Origin: Paramesorhizobium sp049065735
Lineage (GTDB): Bacteria; Pseudomonadota; Alphaproteobacteria; Rhizobiales; Rhizobiaceae
Assembly (NCBI RefSeq): GCF_049065735.1
Contig: NZ_JBAKHD010000003.1
Location: forward strand, 496,001 to 560,000
DNA: 64,000 nt
Direction: 5' to 3'
Every line of letters starts with the position of its first letter. Within the stretch, counting starts at the first letter, position 1. Positions 8,102-15,865 of the stretch are shown here, one piece after another. The notes under the pieces were generated by a model, which made no database searches, was not told the DNA's origin, and was given only the letters and a program-made list of their open reading frames with translations. The translations under genes and the position numbers were made by a program.

Positions 8102-9436
8102 CTACGCCGCAGCCGGCAAGACGACGCGCTCGCGCACGGGCAAGAGCGTGCTCAAGCGGCCCACCAACGCACGACAATCATCTTCGTTGCATATCCATGT
8201 GCTCGAATCCTGCGCGGCCACCCTCGCGCGCGCCTGCTCGTATCGCTCCGCATCGAGCGCACCGAACAAGCGGGCAAGCTCATCCGCATCGGGCCGGGCC
8301 AGCGTGAAGCCGATGCCCAGCCGTTTCAGGAACCGCGCCGTCTCGGTTCCCTCCATGGCGATGGGCACGCAATGATAGCGGCAGCCCTCATAAAGCCGGT
8401 TCGGAAGGAGCCAGCTGGAATTCAGCCCCTCTTCGAAGAAATCGATGGCCCAGGTGAAATGCACCTCACCATAAATGCCGGGAAGGTCTTCCGGGTTGCG
8501 GTAGGGCCCGAGGAATTGCATGTATGGCTCGACGGCGACGTGAGCGTCGAAATCGTCGAATTCCGTATAGGCCGGACGGCCCCGCAGAATGATCTCCACC
8601 CGGCCCTCCATCCGCCGCGAGAATTCGGACAGGAGCGCAAGCGAGCGGCGGCAACGCAACGCGCCGAACCAGCCGATTTTGAGGGGGGAAGCGCCGACGC
8701 TCTCCTTCCCCCTTGCGGGGAAGGTGTCTGCGGAGCAGACGGATGGGGGTGGTGACGCGTGCGCTTCTGCTGGAGACCTTGGTGTAAACGTCTCCACCCC
8801 CATCCGCCCGCTGACGCGGGCACCTTCCCCGCAGGGGGGAAGGAGGGAGCCAGGCGTCAGCTCCAGCACCTTGTTCTCCACCAGCTCCACTGGCGCAGCC
8901 ACCTGCCCGAACCGCTCGAAATAATTCCGGACGAACGCCGGTGACGAAGTGATGAGCAGCGATGCATTGCGGCCAAGCGCGCGTTCCACGGAGCGGAGCG
9001 CCCTCCCCGCCGCATCCTGCCTCAGAAGCAGGCGATGAATGTCGAGGCATTCATAAACAATAGGAATGTCTTCTGCCCCGCCCTTAAGCTCCCTTCGGTC
9101 GCTGGCGGGGACCTCTGAAAAGATCGCGCGCGCCCGGTTGGCGAGCGCCAGCATTTCCAGATTGCGTCCGATGATTACATCCGGCTTCGCCGCGCCCTTC
9201 AGCGAGGCCTTGAGCGTCAGTGCCGCCCGCGCCACCGCCGCCATACGTTGGGCGAACCGGCCGTCGCCGGTCTTCCCGAGATCGATGGGCGACACCCCTG
9301 CGACCTCAAGCACCCGTTCACGGCTGCGGCGGAACCCCGCGAGCGTCACCGCGGCGCCGCCCGCCCTAAGCATGACCACGCGCCGCCGAACCGCGGGGTC
9401 GGAAAGATCATGCACCAGGTACAGGACTTGCAGCAT
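8102..9436 (-). CDS. exoL: Succinoglycan glycosyltransferase ExoL with an in-frame repeat insertion
   Basis: ExoL adds the third sugar of the succinoglycan subunit. The 444-residue protein begins MLQVLYLVHDLSDPAVRRRV, has IGRNLEMLALA in the N-terminal half and the ExoL-like KIGWFGALRCRRSL later, followed by LGPYRNPEDLP and the C-terminal PNRLYEGCRYHCVPIAMEG. Residues about 198-245 (LTPGSLLPPCGEGARVS through ARGKESVGAS) are low-complexity, do not look like ExoL, and are encoded exactly by a palindromic repeat. Without them the protein would be close to 396 residues. Whether the inserted protein is active is unknown, but no stop or frameshift is present. Confidence 0.87.
   Translation of the reverse strand: MLQVLYLVHDLSDPAVRRRVVMLRAGGAAVTLAGFRRSRERVLEVAGVSPIDLGKTGDGRFAQRMAAVARAALTLKASLKGAAKPDVIIGRNLEMLALANRARAIFSEVPASDRRELKGGAEDIPIVYECLDIHRLLLRQDAAGRALRSVERALGRNASLLITSSPAFVRNYFERFGQVAAPVELVENKVLELTPGSLLPPCGEGARVSGRMGVETFTPRSPAEAHASPPPSVCSADTFPARGKESVGASPLKIGWFGALRCRRSLALLSEFSRRMEGRVEIILRGRPAYTEFDDFDAHVAVEPYMQFLGPYRNPEDLPGIYGEVHFTWAIDFFEEGLNSSWLLPNRLYEGCRYHCVPIAMEGTETARFLKRLGIGFTLARPDADELARLFGALDAERYEQARARVAAQDSSTWICNEDDCRALVGRLSTLLPVRERVVLPAAA
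8702..8846. repeat. Palindromic repeat inserted in frame within exoL
   Basis: The left arm (8702-8756) reads CTCCTTCCCCCTTGCGGGGA then AGGTGTCTGC...GGATGGGGGTGG. The right arm (8791-8845) is a near reverse complement (CCACCCCCATCC...CACCTTCCCCGC...GGAAGGAG). About 35 bp of other sequence separates them. The total is near 144 bp, 48 codons, and the exoL frame runs through it without a stop. It resembles Rickettsia-type palindromic elements that become part of proteins, though this is a different sequence family. Confidence 0.8.
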
Positions 9437-9452
9437 GAAGATCAGTCCCTGA

Positions 9453-9494
9453 GCGTGGTCCCCAAAAGTTGCTTAACTTTGGACAAGACCATGC
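9453..9494. repeat. Diverged copy of the type A palindrome
   Basis: GCGTGGTC ... AAAAGTTGCTTAACTTT ... GACCATGC forms a hairpin with the same plan as the GCATGATC-type palindromes at 14173, 17149 and 57471. It lies just upstream of the exoL start. Confidence 0.6.
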
Positions 9495-9539
9495 GGCTAA
9501 AGTTGTTGATCCGAGGATGAAGCCTAGTACAGCTTTTGC

Positions 9540-9570
9540 TGCACTGCAATAATACCTATGGCGCACTGCA
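9540..9570. promoter_or_regulatory. Two TGC-N3-GCA palindromes upstream of exoL
   Basis: TGCACTGCA at 9540-9548 and a one-mismatch copy CGCACTGCA at 9562-9570 are spaced 22 bp start to start, about two helical turns. They lie in the only sizeable gap (137 bp) between exoK and exoL. The same nonamer recurs before other exo genes, so a shared regulator is likely. PhaR/AniA-type sites (CTGC-N3-GCAG) are similar, but that link is an inference. Confidence 0.5.
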
Positions 9571-9573
9571 AAA

Positions 9574-10344
9574 TCATTTGAGCCCGCAGGCGACGGATTC
9601 CGGGAACTGGCAGGACTCGCCCAGCGCCGTGAAGGCGACGCGGGTGAATTCCGCCTTGACCGGCGCGGCGGGGCTTTCGAACTTGCCGAGCCAGTCCGTC
9701 AGTTTGTCGCTCGCCCACAGGCTCAGATAGATTTTCTGCGGATGGGACGGCAGTGCCGCCGGGTCGGTGACAGTATGGACCAATTTGCCGTTCACATAAT
9801 AGCGCAGCCGGTCCTTCTCCCAGACGAAGGCGTAATCGTTGAAATCCGTATTCGCACCGCCAGGCACGGGAACCAGCTTCTCATTCCCGCCCTTGCCATT
9901 GACATAGGAGTTGAGCTGGACGGTCGACGGGTCCTTGCCGAGAAATTCGAAGTCGATCTCGTCCCAGGGCTGCTTGTGCGTCGGGCCGATATAGGTGAAG
10001 AAGCCGGTATTGAACCCCGAACCCGCCGCCGCCTTGATGCGCGCTTCATAGACGCCATGGCCGAAACGCGCATGGGTCTGGATCTCCGCGCAGGCATGGG
10101 CGCGGTCCTTGGTTTCCTTGCGCTCATAGCCGAGGCTCAGCGTGCCATCGGCGATTTTAACCTGATCGGCAGCCCATGTGCAGTTCTGGTGATCGCCATT
10201 GCTCCAGCCATCGGAAACATACCAGCGGCGCTTGTCGAGACTGGCGAAATTTTCGACGAAGGATTTCCCCGTCTCCTGCGCCTGCGCCACGGACGCCATC
10301 GCCATGAGGCCCAGAAGCGAATGAAGCGGTCTTGAGAAGATCAT
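9574..10344 (-). CDS. exoK: ExoK: secreted endo-beta-1,3-1,4-glycanase (GH16)
   Basis: ExoK cleaves nascent succinoglycan and helps make low-molecular-weight forms. The 256-residue protein has a signal peptide (MIFSRPLHSLLGLMAMASVA then QAQE), the GH16 catalytic motif DEIDFEFLG near residue 130 with both expected glutamates, and the C-terminal IYLSLWASDKLTDWLGKF. GH16 enzymes retain configuration. A strong AAAGGAG lies 6 bases before the ATG. It sits between exoL and exoH, as in Sinorhizobium. Confidence 0.93.
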   Translation of the reverse strand: MIFSRPLHSLLGLMAMASVAQAQETGKSFVENFASLDKRRWYVSDGWSNGDHQNCTWAADQVKIADGTLSLGYERKETKDRAHACAEIQTHARFGHGVYEARIKAAAGSGFNTGFFTYIGPTHKQPWDEIDFEFLGKDPSTVQLNSYVNGKGGNEKLVPVPGGANTDFNDYAFVWEKDRLRYYVNGKLVHTVTDPAALPSHPQKIYLSLWASDKLTDWLGKFESPAAPVKAEFTRVAFTALGESCQFPESVACGLK

Positions 10345-10366
10345 AGGCTGCTCCTTTGAAAAACCA

Positions 10367-11413
10367 TCAGGCCCGGCTTCCGACGAGCAGGGCGTAAGTG
10401 CCGGGAAGAATGCGGCGCGTCATCGCGTTGGAGATGATGAGAACCACGCCGCCGATGGCGAGCGCGGAGGCGTAGAACACCGCATATTCATCGATATGGA
10501 TGCGGTTCCAGATCATCCAGAGCATCAGCAGCACCGGATAATGGGCGCAGAAGATCCAGAAGCTGAGAGATCCCGTCCGCGCCATCCGCTGTCCGATTTC
10601 CGATTGGATCAGCAGCGCCGACAGCGCCCAGAAACCGGGAATGCCGATGAGAACGAAGATGTTGCGCGTGACGCCGAGCCATCGGGGAAAGTCCGGCCCG
10701 TAATGATAGAGCGCCGCGGCAAGCACGCCGCTGGCAAGGAGAAACGCCGCGAAGACCGGCGCGGCATAGGCGTCCATGCGCCGGACATCCACCTTGTGAA
10801 TGGCAATCGCCATGCCGATGGCGAAGCTGAAGAGGATCGACTGGCGCAGCACGATGAAAACAGGAACATGCGCCGCCGTCACCGCCAAGAGGACGGCCAG
10901 CGTCAGGGCCGGATAACGCTTCACCAGAACGGCAAGCAGCGGCGACAGGAGAATGCAGACGAAGAGATCGCGCAGGAAATAGAGCGGCAGATTGATCGGC
11001 TCGCCATTGAGCGCAAAGATCAGGTTGAGGAGATCGGGCAGCCGCGCTTGGGTGACGTCAGGCAGATAGCCCTGCCCCATCCCCCGGCTCTGCATGAGAT
11101 AGACCGTAAGGAAAAACGCGCCGTTCCAGATGAACAAAGGCAGGAGAATGCTCCGCGCCTTACGCTCTAGGGTTTTCCCGTAATCGAGTGCCCCCTTGCG
11201 CATCAGGAGATAGCCGGAGATGGCGCTGAGACAAGGCACGCCGACGCGAAAAACGCTCTCCGCCAGGAAGACGCGCAAATAATCGAGAATGCCATTATCG
11301 CCGTTGAACGGCGCCGTATCAGGTCCATAGGGCACATGCACCAGCACGATGCCGCAGATGAGCGTGATCCGGATCAGATCGATCCTCGCGGATATGTTCG
11401 CGTCCATCGTCAT
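10367..11413 (-). CDS. exoH: ExoH: succinyltransferase (acyltransferase 3 family)
   Basis: ExoH transfers succinyl groups to succinoglycan. The 348-residue protein is mostly hydrophobic, with about ten membrane helices, and starts MTMDANISARIDLIRITLIC. Near the N-terminus are the family markers R(12)-x-L and the conserved His in GIVLVHVPYG, followed by FRVGVPCLSAISGYLLMRKG. A CAHYP motif lies near residue 293. The gene is first in the exoHKLAMONP order and follows the TGC-N3-GCA site at 11492. The acyl group cannot be read from sequence, and succinyl is inferred from context. Confidence 0.88.
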   Translation of the reverse strand: MTMDANISARIDLIRITLICGIVLVHVPYGPDTAPFNGDNGILDYLRVFLAESVFRVGVPCLSAISGYLLMRKGALDYGKTLERKARSILLPLFIWNGAFFLTVYLMQSRGMGQGYLPDVTQARLPDLLNLIFALNGEPINLPLYFLRDLFVCILLSPLLAVLVKRYPALTLAVLLAVTAAHVPVFIVLRQSILFSFAIGMAIAIHKVDVRRMDAYAAPVFAAFLLASGVLAAALYHYGPDFPRWLGVTRNIFVLIGIPGFWALSALLIQSEIGQRMARTGSLSFWIFCAHYPVLLMLWMIWNRIHIDEYAVFYASALAIGGVVLIISNAMTRRILPGTYALLVGSRA

Positions 11414-11491
11414 GGCGGCCTTCTGTTTTGGCTGCGCCCCCCAAAACAGCGCGTCTGACGAAATGAATGTGAGTCGTTATCCCGGTCTTAT

Positions 11492-11500
11492 TGCACTGCA
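11492..11500. promoter_or_regulatory. TGC-N3-GCA palindrome upstream of exoH
   Basis: TGCACTGCA lies 79 bp upstream of the exoH ATG, in the 114-bp gap before it. It extends to TTGCACTGCACCAATTTCGC, which matches the extended copies at 12035, 15118 and 21161 (GCACAA-AATTYC). Confidence 0.55.
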
Positions 11501-11527
11501 CCAATTTCGCGGCACATGGCGCCGCTG

Positions 11528-11929
11528 TCAACCGCCAAAAAATCGTGAGGCGGAAATGTCGGGCTGAGACGGGGTATCACCCTCGCCAAAACCATTGTCG
11601 GCGGCGAAATCCGCCACCGTTCCATCGATCTCTTTGAGGAACTGGAGCTGCTTTTCGAGTAAGGCGATGCGCTGCGTGAAGCGCTCCAGCGCGTCGCTGA
11701 AATCGTCTATTTTCGCCGAAACCCGCTCGGTTTCGCCCTCATTTTCCATGTTTTCGAGCGAAAAGGCCGCATTCATCGCCACCTCGTCATAGCGGCGCCG
11801 GAAGCCGTCGCGCTCCTGCTCGATAGCAGCGCAAACCGTGCCGAGCGCCCGCCTGACCTCCGAAAAACGGGCGATATCGGTCTGAAGGTCCCTGCCGGGG
11901 CTTCTGGTGCGGAAGCGAAACAACGCCAT
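11528..11929 (-). CDS. Hypothetical coiled-coil protein between exoH and exoV
   Basis: I do not recognise this protein. The 133 residues are soluble, charged and strongly helical. Three stretches (about 12-45, 58-82 and 84-105) carry the heptad-like spacing of a coiled coil, for example DDFSDALERFTQRIALLEKQ, and the tail is polar. No signal peptide or membrane helix is seen. The start is uncertain: ATG 11929 has a GAGG 8 bases ahead, while ATG 11983 (MATKLKAIGRGM) gives 151 residues. The frame extends to 12067 but overlaps the divergent exoV promoter. It points the same way as exoH, 115 bp upstream of it, and has its own TGC-N3-GCA site at 12035. Confidence 0.65.
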   Translation of the reverse strand: MALFRFRTRSPGRDLQTDIARFSEVRRALGTVCAAIEQERDGFRRRYDEVAMNAAFSLENMENEGETERVSAKIDDFSDALERFTQRIALLEKQLQFLKEIDGTVADFAADNGFGEGDTPSQPDISASRFFGG

Positions 11930-12034
11930 GTCCTTGCCCTCGCTGATCATGCCCCGCCCGATAGCCTTAAGCTTGGTTGCCATAGGCGGCACTGTCAAGG
12001 ACTTGCCAACGCGCCGGAATGACCCAATACTAGG

Positions 12035-12043
12035 TGCACTGCA
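12035..12043. promoter_or_regulatory. TGC-N3-GCA palindrome between the coiled-coil gene and exoV
   Basis: TGCACTGCA followed by CAATTTCC lies 23 bp before the exoV ATG on the plus strand and upstream of the divergent coiled-coil gene. A site so close to exoV would overlap its ribosome-binding region, so repression of one or both genes is a reasonable guess. Confidence 0.5.
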
Positions 12044-12065
12044 CAATTTCCGGAAGGGGTGATGC

Positions 12066-13025
12066 ATGCGTCTGTTTCACTGGGAATCCAGCCACGGGAA
12101 CTTTGGCGACGATCTCAATCTCTGGCTTTGGGATTTCCTGCTTCCGGGCGTGCGCGAGGTGCATGACGAGGTGCTGCTGGTCGGCGTCGGCACCGTCCTC
12201 AACACAACATTGCTGCCGCGCAACGTCAAGAAACTGGTGATCGGCAGCGGCTACGGCTACGACATCCCTCCGGACACGTCCAATCCCGATGAATGGGACG
12301 TCCATGCCGTGCGCGGCCCCAAAACCGCCGCCAAGCTGGGGCTCGACCCGAAGCTCGGCATTGTCGACCCGGCGGTGATGGTCACCGAAATGCAGGAATT
12401 CCAAAACCTGCCGAAGAAGAACAAGGCCATCTTCATTCCTCACTGGGAATCGGCGCTCGGCGGCATCTGGGACAGCGTGTGCGAGAATGTCGGCCTCACC
12501 TATGTCGACCCGTGCGGCGAGGCGAAATCGGTCATCCGCGAGATCGCGCAGTCCGAGCTGGTCGTCGCCGAATCCATGCACGCCGCCATCCTCGCCGACG
12601 CCTTCCGCGTGCCCTGGATCGCCGTCAGCACCTCCGGCAACATCAACAGTTTCAAGTGGAACGATTGGGCGCAGTCCGTCGGCGCGCCCTATAAGCCGCG
12701 TCATATTCCCGTCTCCACCCGCGCGGAAGCGATTTTCAAGGGCGAGCGCTTCTGGGGCGTGAGCTATGAAAACCGCAGCCATGCGCAAGCCGAAGGAACG
12801 GTCCGCACACACCACGCGCCCGATGGAACCGTCCTCACCGCAGGCCGCAAACCCCTAGATTTTTCGGCGAAGAACGTCGCCAAACGCCTCCTCGCCGCCC
12901 CGTCCATGCTGGCCCTATGGCAGGCAAGCAAAGCCGAGCCGACCCTCAGCCCCGATGGCCGGCTGAACGAATGCAAGGAACGCTTCGCAGAGGCGCTGGA
13001 GGGCGTGAGGCGAACGTATTTCTAG
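12066..13025 (+). CDS. exoV: ExoV: polysaccharide pyruvyltransferase
   Basis: ExoV adds the pyruvyl ketal, from phosphoenolpyruvate, to the terminal glucose of the succinoglycan subunit. The 319-residue protein starts MRLFHWESSHGNFGDDLNLW. It has the GVGTVL and IGSGYGYD segments, the VRGPKTAAKLGL motif and the ESMHAAILADAFRVPWIA region with the conserved His, all typical of the PS_pyruv_trans family. An AAGGGG lies about 7 bases before the ATG. It stands alone on the plus strand, tail to tail with exoU. Confidence 0.92.
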   Translation: MRLFHWESSHGNFGDDLNLWLWDFLLPGVREVHDEVLLVGVGTVLNTTLLPRNVKKLVIGSGYGYDIPPDTSNPDEWDVHAVRGPKTAAKLGLDPKLGIVDPAVMVTEMQEFQNLPKKNKAIFIPHWESALGGIWDSVCENVGLTYVDPCGEAKSVIREIAQSELVVAESMHAAILADAFRVPWIAVSTSGNINSFKWNDWAQSVGAPYKPRHIPVSTRAEAIFKGERFWGVSYENRSHAQAEGTVRTHHAPDGTVLTAGRKPLDFSAKNVAKRLLAAPSMLALWQASKAEPTLSPDGRLNECKERFAEALEGVRRTYF

Positions 13026-13052
13026 GGCAGAGACGTCCTTCAGACTCAGCCT

Positions 13053-14096
13053 CTATTTCACGGTCTGCCCCGAAAACAGATACCGCAGCGCCGTCGCCCC
13101 ATCCGCTTGCGCCTTCCCGCCACCCCGGCGCATGAAGCCGTCCAGCTTGTCCGCCGCCACGCCTCGCGCAATCGGCGGAATGGCGGAAGGATTGCGCGCG
13201 CAATAGCCCAGCGCCCCGAGAATCCCCCGCTGCGCCTTCACATCCAGAAACTGCCGGTGATGATATTTCCCACGCATATGGCACTCATGCCGGGCGACGG
13301 CCTGCCTCGCCTGGCCCGCAAGCAGGCCGCTTGCCAGAAGGGCCTTGTCCGCATCGGCGAGCGCCTTCAAATCCTCCGTCCGGTGCCGTCCGCTTAAGGA
13401 ATCGGAGCGAACCACCGCGCCATAGCCGCAATTGTTGATGATCTGGAACCGCGCACCCAAGGCCAGCGCGCGCGTATAGAGGTCGTAATCCTCGCCGAGC
13501 CGCAGCTTTTCGTCATAGTGCAATCGATGGCGGTCGAGGAAATCCCGCCGGATGATCGGCTTGAGGAAACCCAATTCCCCGCGCTGCCGGTTGCGCTTCG
13601 AGATGTTGCGCTCGACGAATGTCGGCAGATCGAGAAAGCGCGGCTCGGGAGAAAGCCGCTCCACCGCCGAAACATGGAAGCCGCTGAGCCGCTGCTGGTC
13701 GATGAAGACGATATTGTCGGCGGCAAGGTCCCAGTCCCTCCTTGCCAGGAGATTGGAAAAGCGGCCCGGAAGAAAGAAATCATCCGCATCGAGAATGGCG
13801 ATCAGCGCCGCCGATGATGACGCGATGGCCTGGTTGCGCGCGTGGGAAGGCCCCTTGTTGACGTCGAAGCGGATGATGGTGAGCCGTCCGCTGCCGTCAT
13901 CGCCCGCGCGCGCCGCATCGGCGGTGCCATCCGTCGAGCCGTCGTCCACCACGACCACCTCAGTCACTTCAGGCTCGCTCAGTGCCGACGCTATCGCCGC
14001 CCCGATCGTATCGGCGGCGTTCTTCGCGGCAATGATGACGCAAACGCTGTCATCCGCTCCGTTGACTGTCGTTTTCTGCTCCGCTGTCGCAGCCAT
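13053..14096 (-). CDS. exoU: Succinoglycan glucosyltransferase ExoU (GT2)
   Basis: ExoU adds the sixth sugar of the octasaccharide. The 347-residue GT2 protein has VCVIIAAKNAADTIGAAIAS, the VVVVDDGSTDGT loop, ALIAILDADDFFLPGRF (metal site) and YDEKLRLGEDYDLYTRALAL (acceptor and base region), which are characteristic of ExoU. It faces exoV tail to tail. A type A palindrome (14173-14216) lies in the 146-bp gap between exoX and exoU. Confidence 0.9.
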   Translation of the reverse strand: MAATAEQKTTVNGADDSVCVIIAAKNAADTIGAAIASALSEPEVTEVVVVDDGSTDGTADAARAGDDGSGRLTIIRFDVNKGPSHARNQAIASSSAALIAILDADDFFLPGRFSNLLARRDWDLAADNIVFIDQQRLSGFHVSAVERLSPEPRFLDLPTFVERNISKRNRQRGELGFLKPIIRRDFLDRHRLHYDEKLRLGEDYDLYTRALALGARFQIINNCGYGAVVRSDSLSGRHRTEDLKALADADKALLASGLLAGQARQAVARHECHMRGKYHHRQFLDVKAQRGILGALGYCARNPSAIPPIARGVAADKLDGFMRRGGGKAQADGATALRYLFSGQTVK

Positions 14097-14172
14097 GGCA
14101 GCCTCGTCCGCAAGGTATGCCCCCGCATTCAGGATACAGGGGTTTCGATTCCTCGCAAGAGGCTTGGCTAGA

Positions 14173-14216
14173 GCATGATCCCGAAAAGTTGCAGACTTTT
14201 CGGATAAAGATCATGC
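14173..14216. repeat. Type A palindrome (GCATGATC...GATCATGC)
   Basis: GCATGATCCCGAAAAG-ttgca-GACTTTTCGGATAAAGATCATGC is a near-perfect hairpin of about 44 bp. It recurs at 17149-17191, 26513-26573 and 57471-57513, with a diverged copy at 9453. All copies are intergenic or at gene ends. Rhizobiales genomes carry many such short palindromes. Confidence 0.85.
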
Positions 14217-14242
14217 TAATATAAACCAAAACCAGCGACCCG

Positions 14243-14515
14243 CTACGGCGCCTTGGGCGCGGAGGTCTTGAACGGGCGGGACGGCTCGTTCGAACTCGCC
14301 CCGTCACTCGGACGCGAATTGCGCTCCTTCGCGCTGTGCGCCTTCTCCCGCGCCACCAGGAACAGGATCGCGCCGAAATAGCCGATCTGGATGATCACGG
14401 CGCAAATCAGCGTGTCGATCACGGCCGTCCAGAGCGAATTCGACATGAAATAGGTCGTGATGCCGAAGGCGATCAACGCGCCCAGCATGCCGGCCAGAAA
14501 CTTTGGAAACCTCAT
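14243..14515 (-). CDS. exoX: ExoX: exopolysaccharide production repressor
   Basis: ExoX is a small inner-membrane protein that limits exopolysaccharide synthesis post-translationally, in balance with ExoY. The product has 90 residues, two membrane helices (LAGMLGALIAFGITTYFM and AVIDTLICAVIIQIGYFGAI) and a charged proline/serine-rich tail, which matches the ExoX/SyrA-like family (98 residues in Sinorhizobium). The start ATG 14515 (MRFPKFLAG) has GGGGGC about 8 bases ahead. The upstream part of the open frame has no helices and is not used. The gene is divergent from exoY, as in Sinorhizobium. Confidence 0.88.
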   Translation of the reverse strand: MRFPKFLAGMLGALIAFGITTYFMSNSLWTAVIDTLICAVIIQIGYFGAILFLVAREKAHSAKERNSRPSDGASSNEPSRPFKTSAPKAP

Positions 14516-14557
14516 CTCGTTTTGCCCCCATTCTCTACCCGAGCCGGGGCCTTTCGA

Positions 14558-14566
14558 CGCACTGCA
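14558..14566. promoter_or_regulatory. TGC-N3-GCA half-degenerate palindrome upstream of exoX
   Basis: CGCACTGCA is one mismatch from TGCACTGCA and is 43 bp upstream of the exoX ATG. It is weaker alone but fits the pattern of one site before each exo transcription unit. Confidence 0.4.
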
Positions 14567-14756
14567 TTGTTCGCCTCCCCCCATGCGCACGCAAAGCCTG
14601 CACATGGAAACCCGCCTTCGCTCTCATTGGCCCCAGGCCGCATTTTGATGAGAAGGCTTTGAAATTGTATTAAACCGCGAAGGTTGACGCAACATATAGT
14701 TTTAAACCGGCTCTGGCACTTCAAATCCGCCGCGGAAAATAAATGTGAACGGAAGG

Positions 14757-14783
14757 CAAGAAAACGCCGCACCTCAAGCGGCG
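14757..14783 (-). terminator. Hairpin with T-run on the minus strand (possible terminator)
   Basis: On the minus strand CGCCGC-TTGAGGT-GCGGCG is followed by TTTTCTT, a classic intrinsic-terminator layout. It would end a minus-strand transcript that starts in the AT-rich block to the right, before reaching exoX. On the plus strand the same hairpin is followed only by TCTTTC and would be weaker. Confidence 0.5.
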
Positions 14784-14786
14784 TCT

Positions 14787-15184
14787 TTCTGCGGTTTTAC
14801 ATTAGAAGATCGAAATTTATACCGCAAGGCAGCATAAATATAGATTCCAAAAACTTGCGATTTCAGGAGTAATTATCGATAAATATTTATGACTAATCCT
14901 TTAGTATCAGAGAATTAAATAGAATAATTCCAAATGCACATAATATTATCCTCAATTACAATATGTGACCATTAACCTCGAATATGCCCAAGCTATTGAA
15001 AGGTCTGGCTTATGCCGGTTTCACGCCAGAATTGTTATTGCTCGAATTCACAAAAATGCCCGATTACGCCGTCTCCATTCATGCTTCTCCATGTGAGCTG
15101 ATGCGAACACAGTATGTTGCATCGCACAAATTCCGTGTTATCGTTTTGCGTGACCATTCGTATCCCTAAGACGGAGCAGCCCTG
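14787..15184. promoter_or_regulatory. AT-rich exoX-exoY regulatory gap
   Basis: About 400 bp with AT content far above the rest of the window and no convincing protein gene; a 61-codon frame at 14984-15169 has no ribosome site and no family. It should hold the exoY promoter. It contains the TGC-N3-GCA site at 15118 and runs such as TTTATGACTAATCC. I see no tRNA and no known riboswitch. Confidence 0.5.
15118..15126. promoter_or_regulatory. TGC-N3-GCA palindrome upstream of exoY
   Basis: TGCATCGCA followed by CAAATTCC is 59 bp upstream of the exoY ATG. The identical 17-base core TGCATCGCACAAATTCC reappears at 21161, between exoW and exoT. This repeat of both halves and flank is unlikely by chance. 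Confidence 0.6.
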
Positions 15185-15865
15185 ATGAAGCCTGCAACGA
15201 AGTTGGCCAGTTTCCCTTTTCTTCAACCGTCGAAAAAAGCGGAAAAACTCCCTGTGGGAGGCATTCTGAAACGCTCCTTCGACCTCATCGGCGCGACTGC
15301 CGGCCTGCTTTTGTTGAGCCCGCTTTTCCTCCTGCTGGCGATCCTGGTCAAATGTTCCTCCGGCGGTTCGGTCTTTTATGGCCATCGCCGGATCGGGCGA
15401 GACGGAAATCCGTTCTACTGCCTGAAATTCCGCACCATGGTGCCTGATGGAGATGCGGTCCTCGCCGCCCATTTTGCCGCCAACCCGGACGCCCTGGCCG
15501 AATGGCAGGCGACGCGCAAGCTCAGAAACGACCCGCGCGTCACCCGTGTCGGCGCCGTCCTGCGCAAGCTGAGCCTCGATGAATTGCCCCAATTGGTGAA
15601 CGTCCTGCGCGGAGAAATGAGCCTTGTCGGCCCGCGTCCCGTCGTCAAGGAGGAGATCGACCGTTACGGACCGTCCGCGATCTATTATTTCAAGTCCCGG
15701 CCCGGCCTCACCGGCGTCTGGCAGATCAGCGGCCGCAACGATGTTTCCTATGACGACCGCATCGCCTTCGATAGGCAATATGTCGAAAACTGGTCGTTCC
15801 AGAAGGACATCGTCATCCTCCTCAAGACCATTCCGGCTGTGTGTGCATCGCGCGGATCCTATTGA
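15185..15865 (+). CDS. exoY: ExoY: undecaprenyl-phosphate galactosephosphotransferase
   Basis: ExoY starts succinoglycan synthesis by moving galactose-1-phosphate to the lipid carrier. The 226-residue protein has one N-terminal membrane segment (about 36-58) after KRSFDLIGATAGLLLLSP, then the catalytic block YGHRRIGRDGNPFYCLKFRT, LRKLSLDELPQL and the C-terminal SRPGLTGVWQISGRNDVSYD. These are the hallmarks of monotopic bacterial sugar transferases. GGAG lies about 8 bases before the ATG. It leads the exoY-F-Q-Z unit. Confidence 0.95.
   Translation: MKPATKLASFPFLQPSKKAEKLPVGGILKRSFDLIGATAGLLLLSPLFLLLAILVKCSSGGSVFYGHRRIGRDGNPFYCLKFRTMVPDGDAVLAAHFAANPDALAEWQATRKLRNDPRVTRVGAVLRKLSLDELPQLVNVLRGEMSLVGPRPVVKEEIDRYGPSAIYYFKSRPGLTGVWQISGRNDVSYDDRIAFDRQYVENWSFQKDIVILLKTIPAVCASRGSY

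Noticed and set aside
14984..15169. 61-codon ORF in the exoX-exoY gap
   Set aside because: No ribosome site, no family, and it overlaps the likely exoY promoter.
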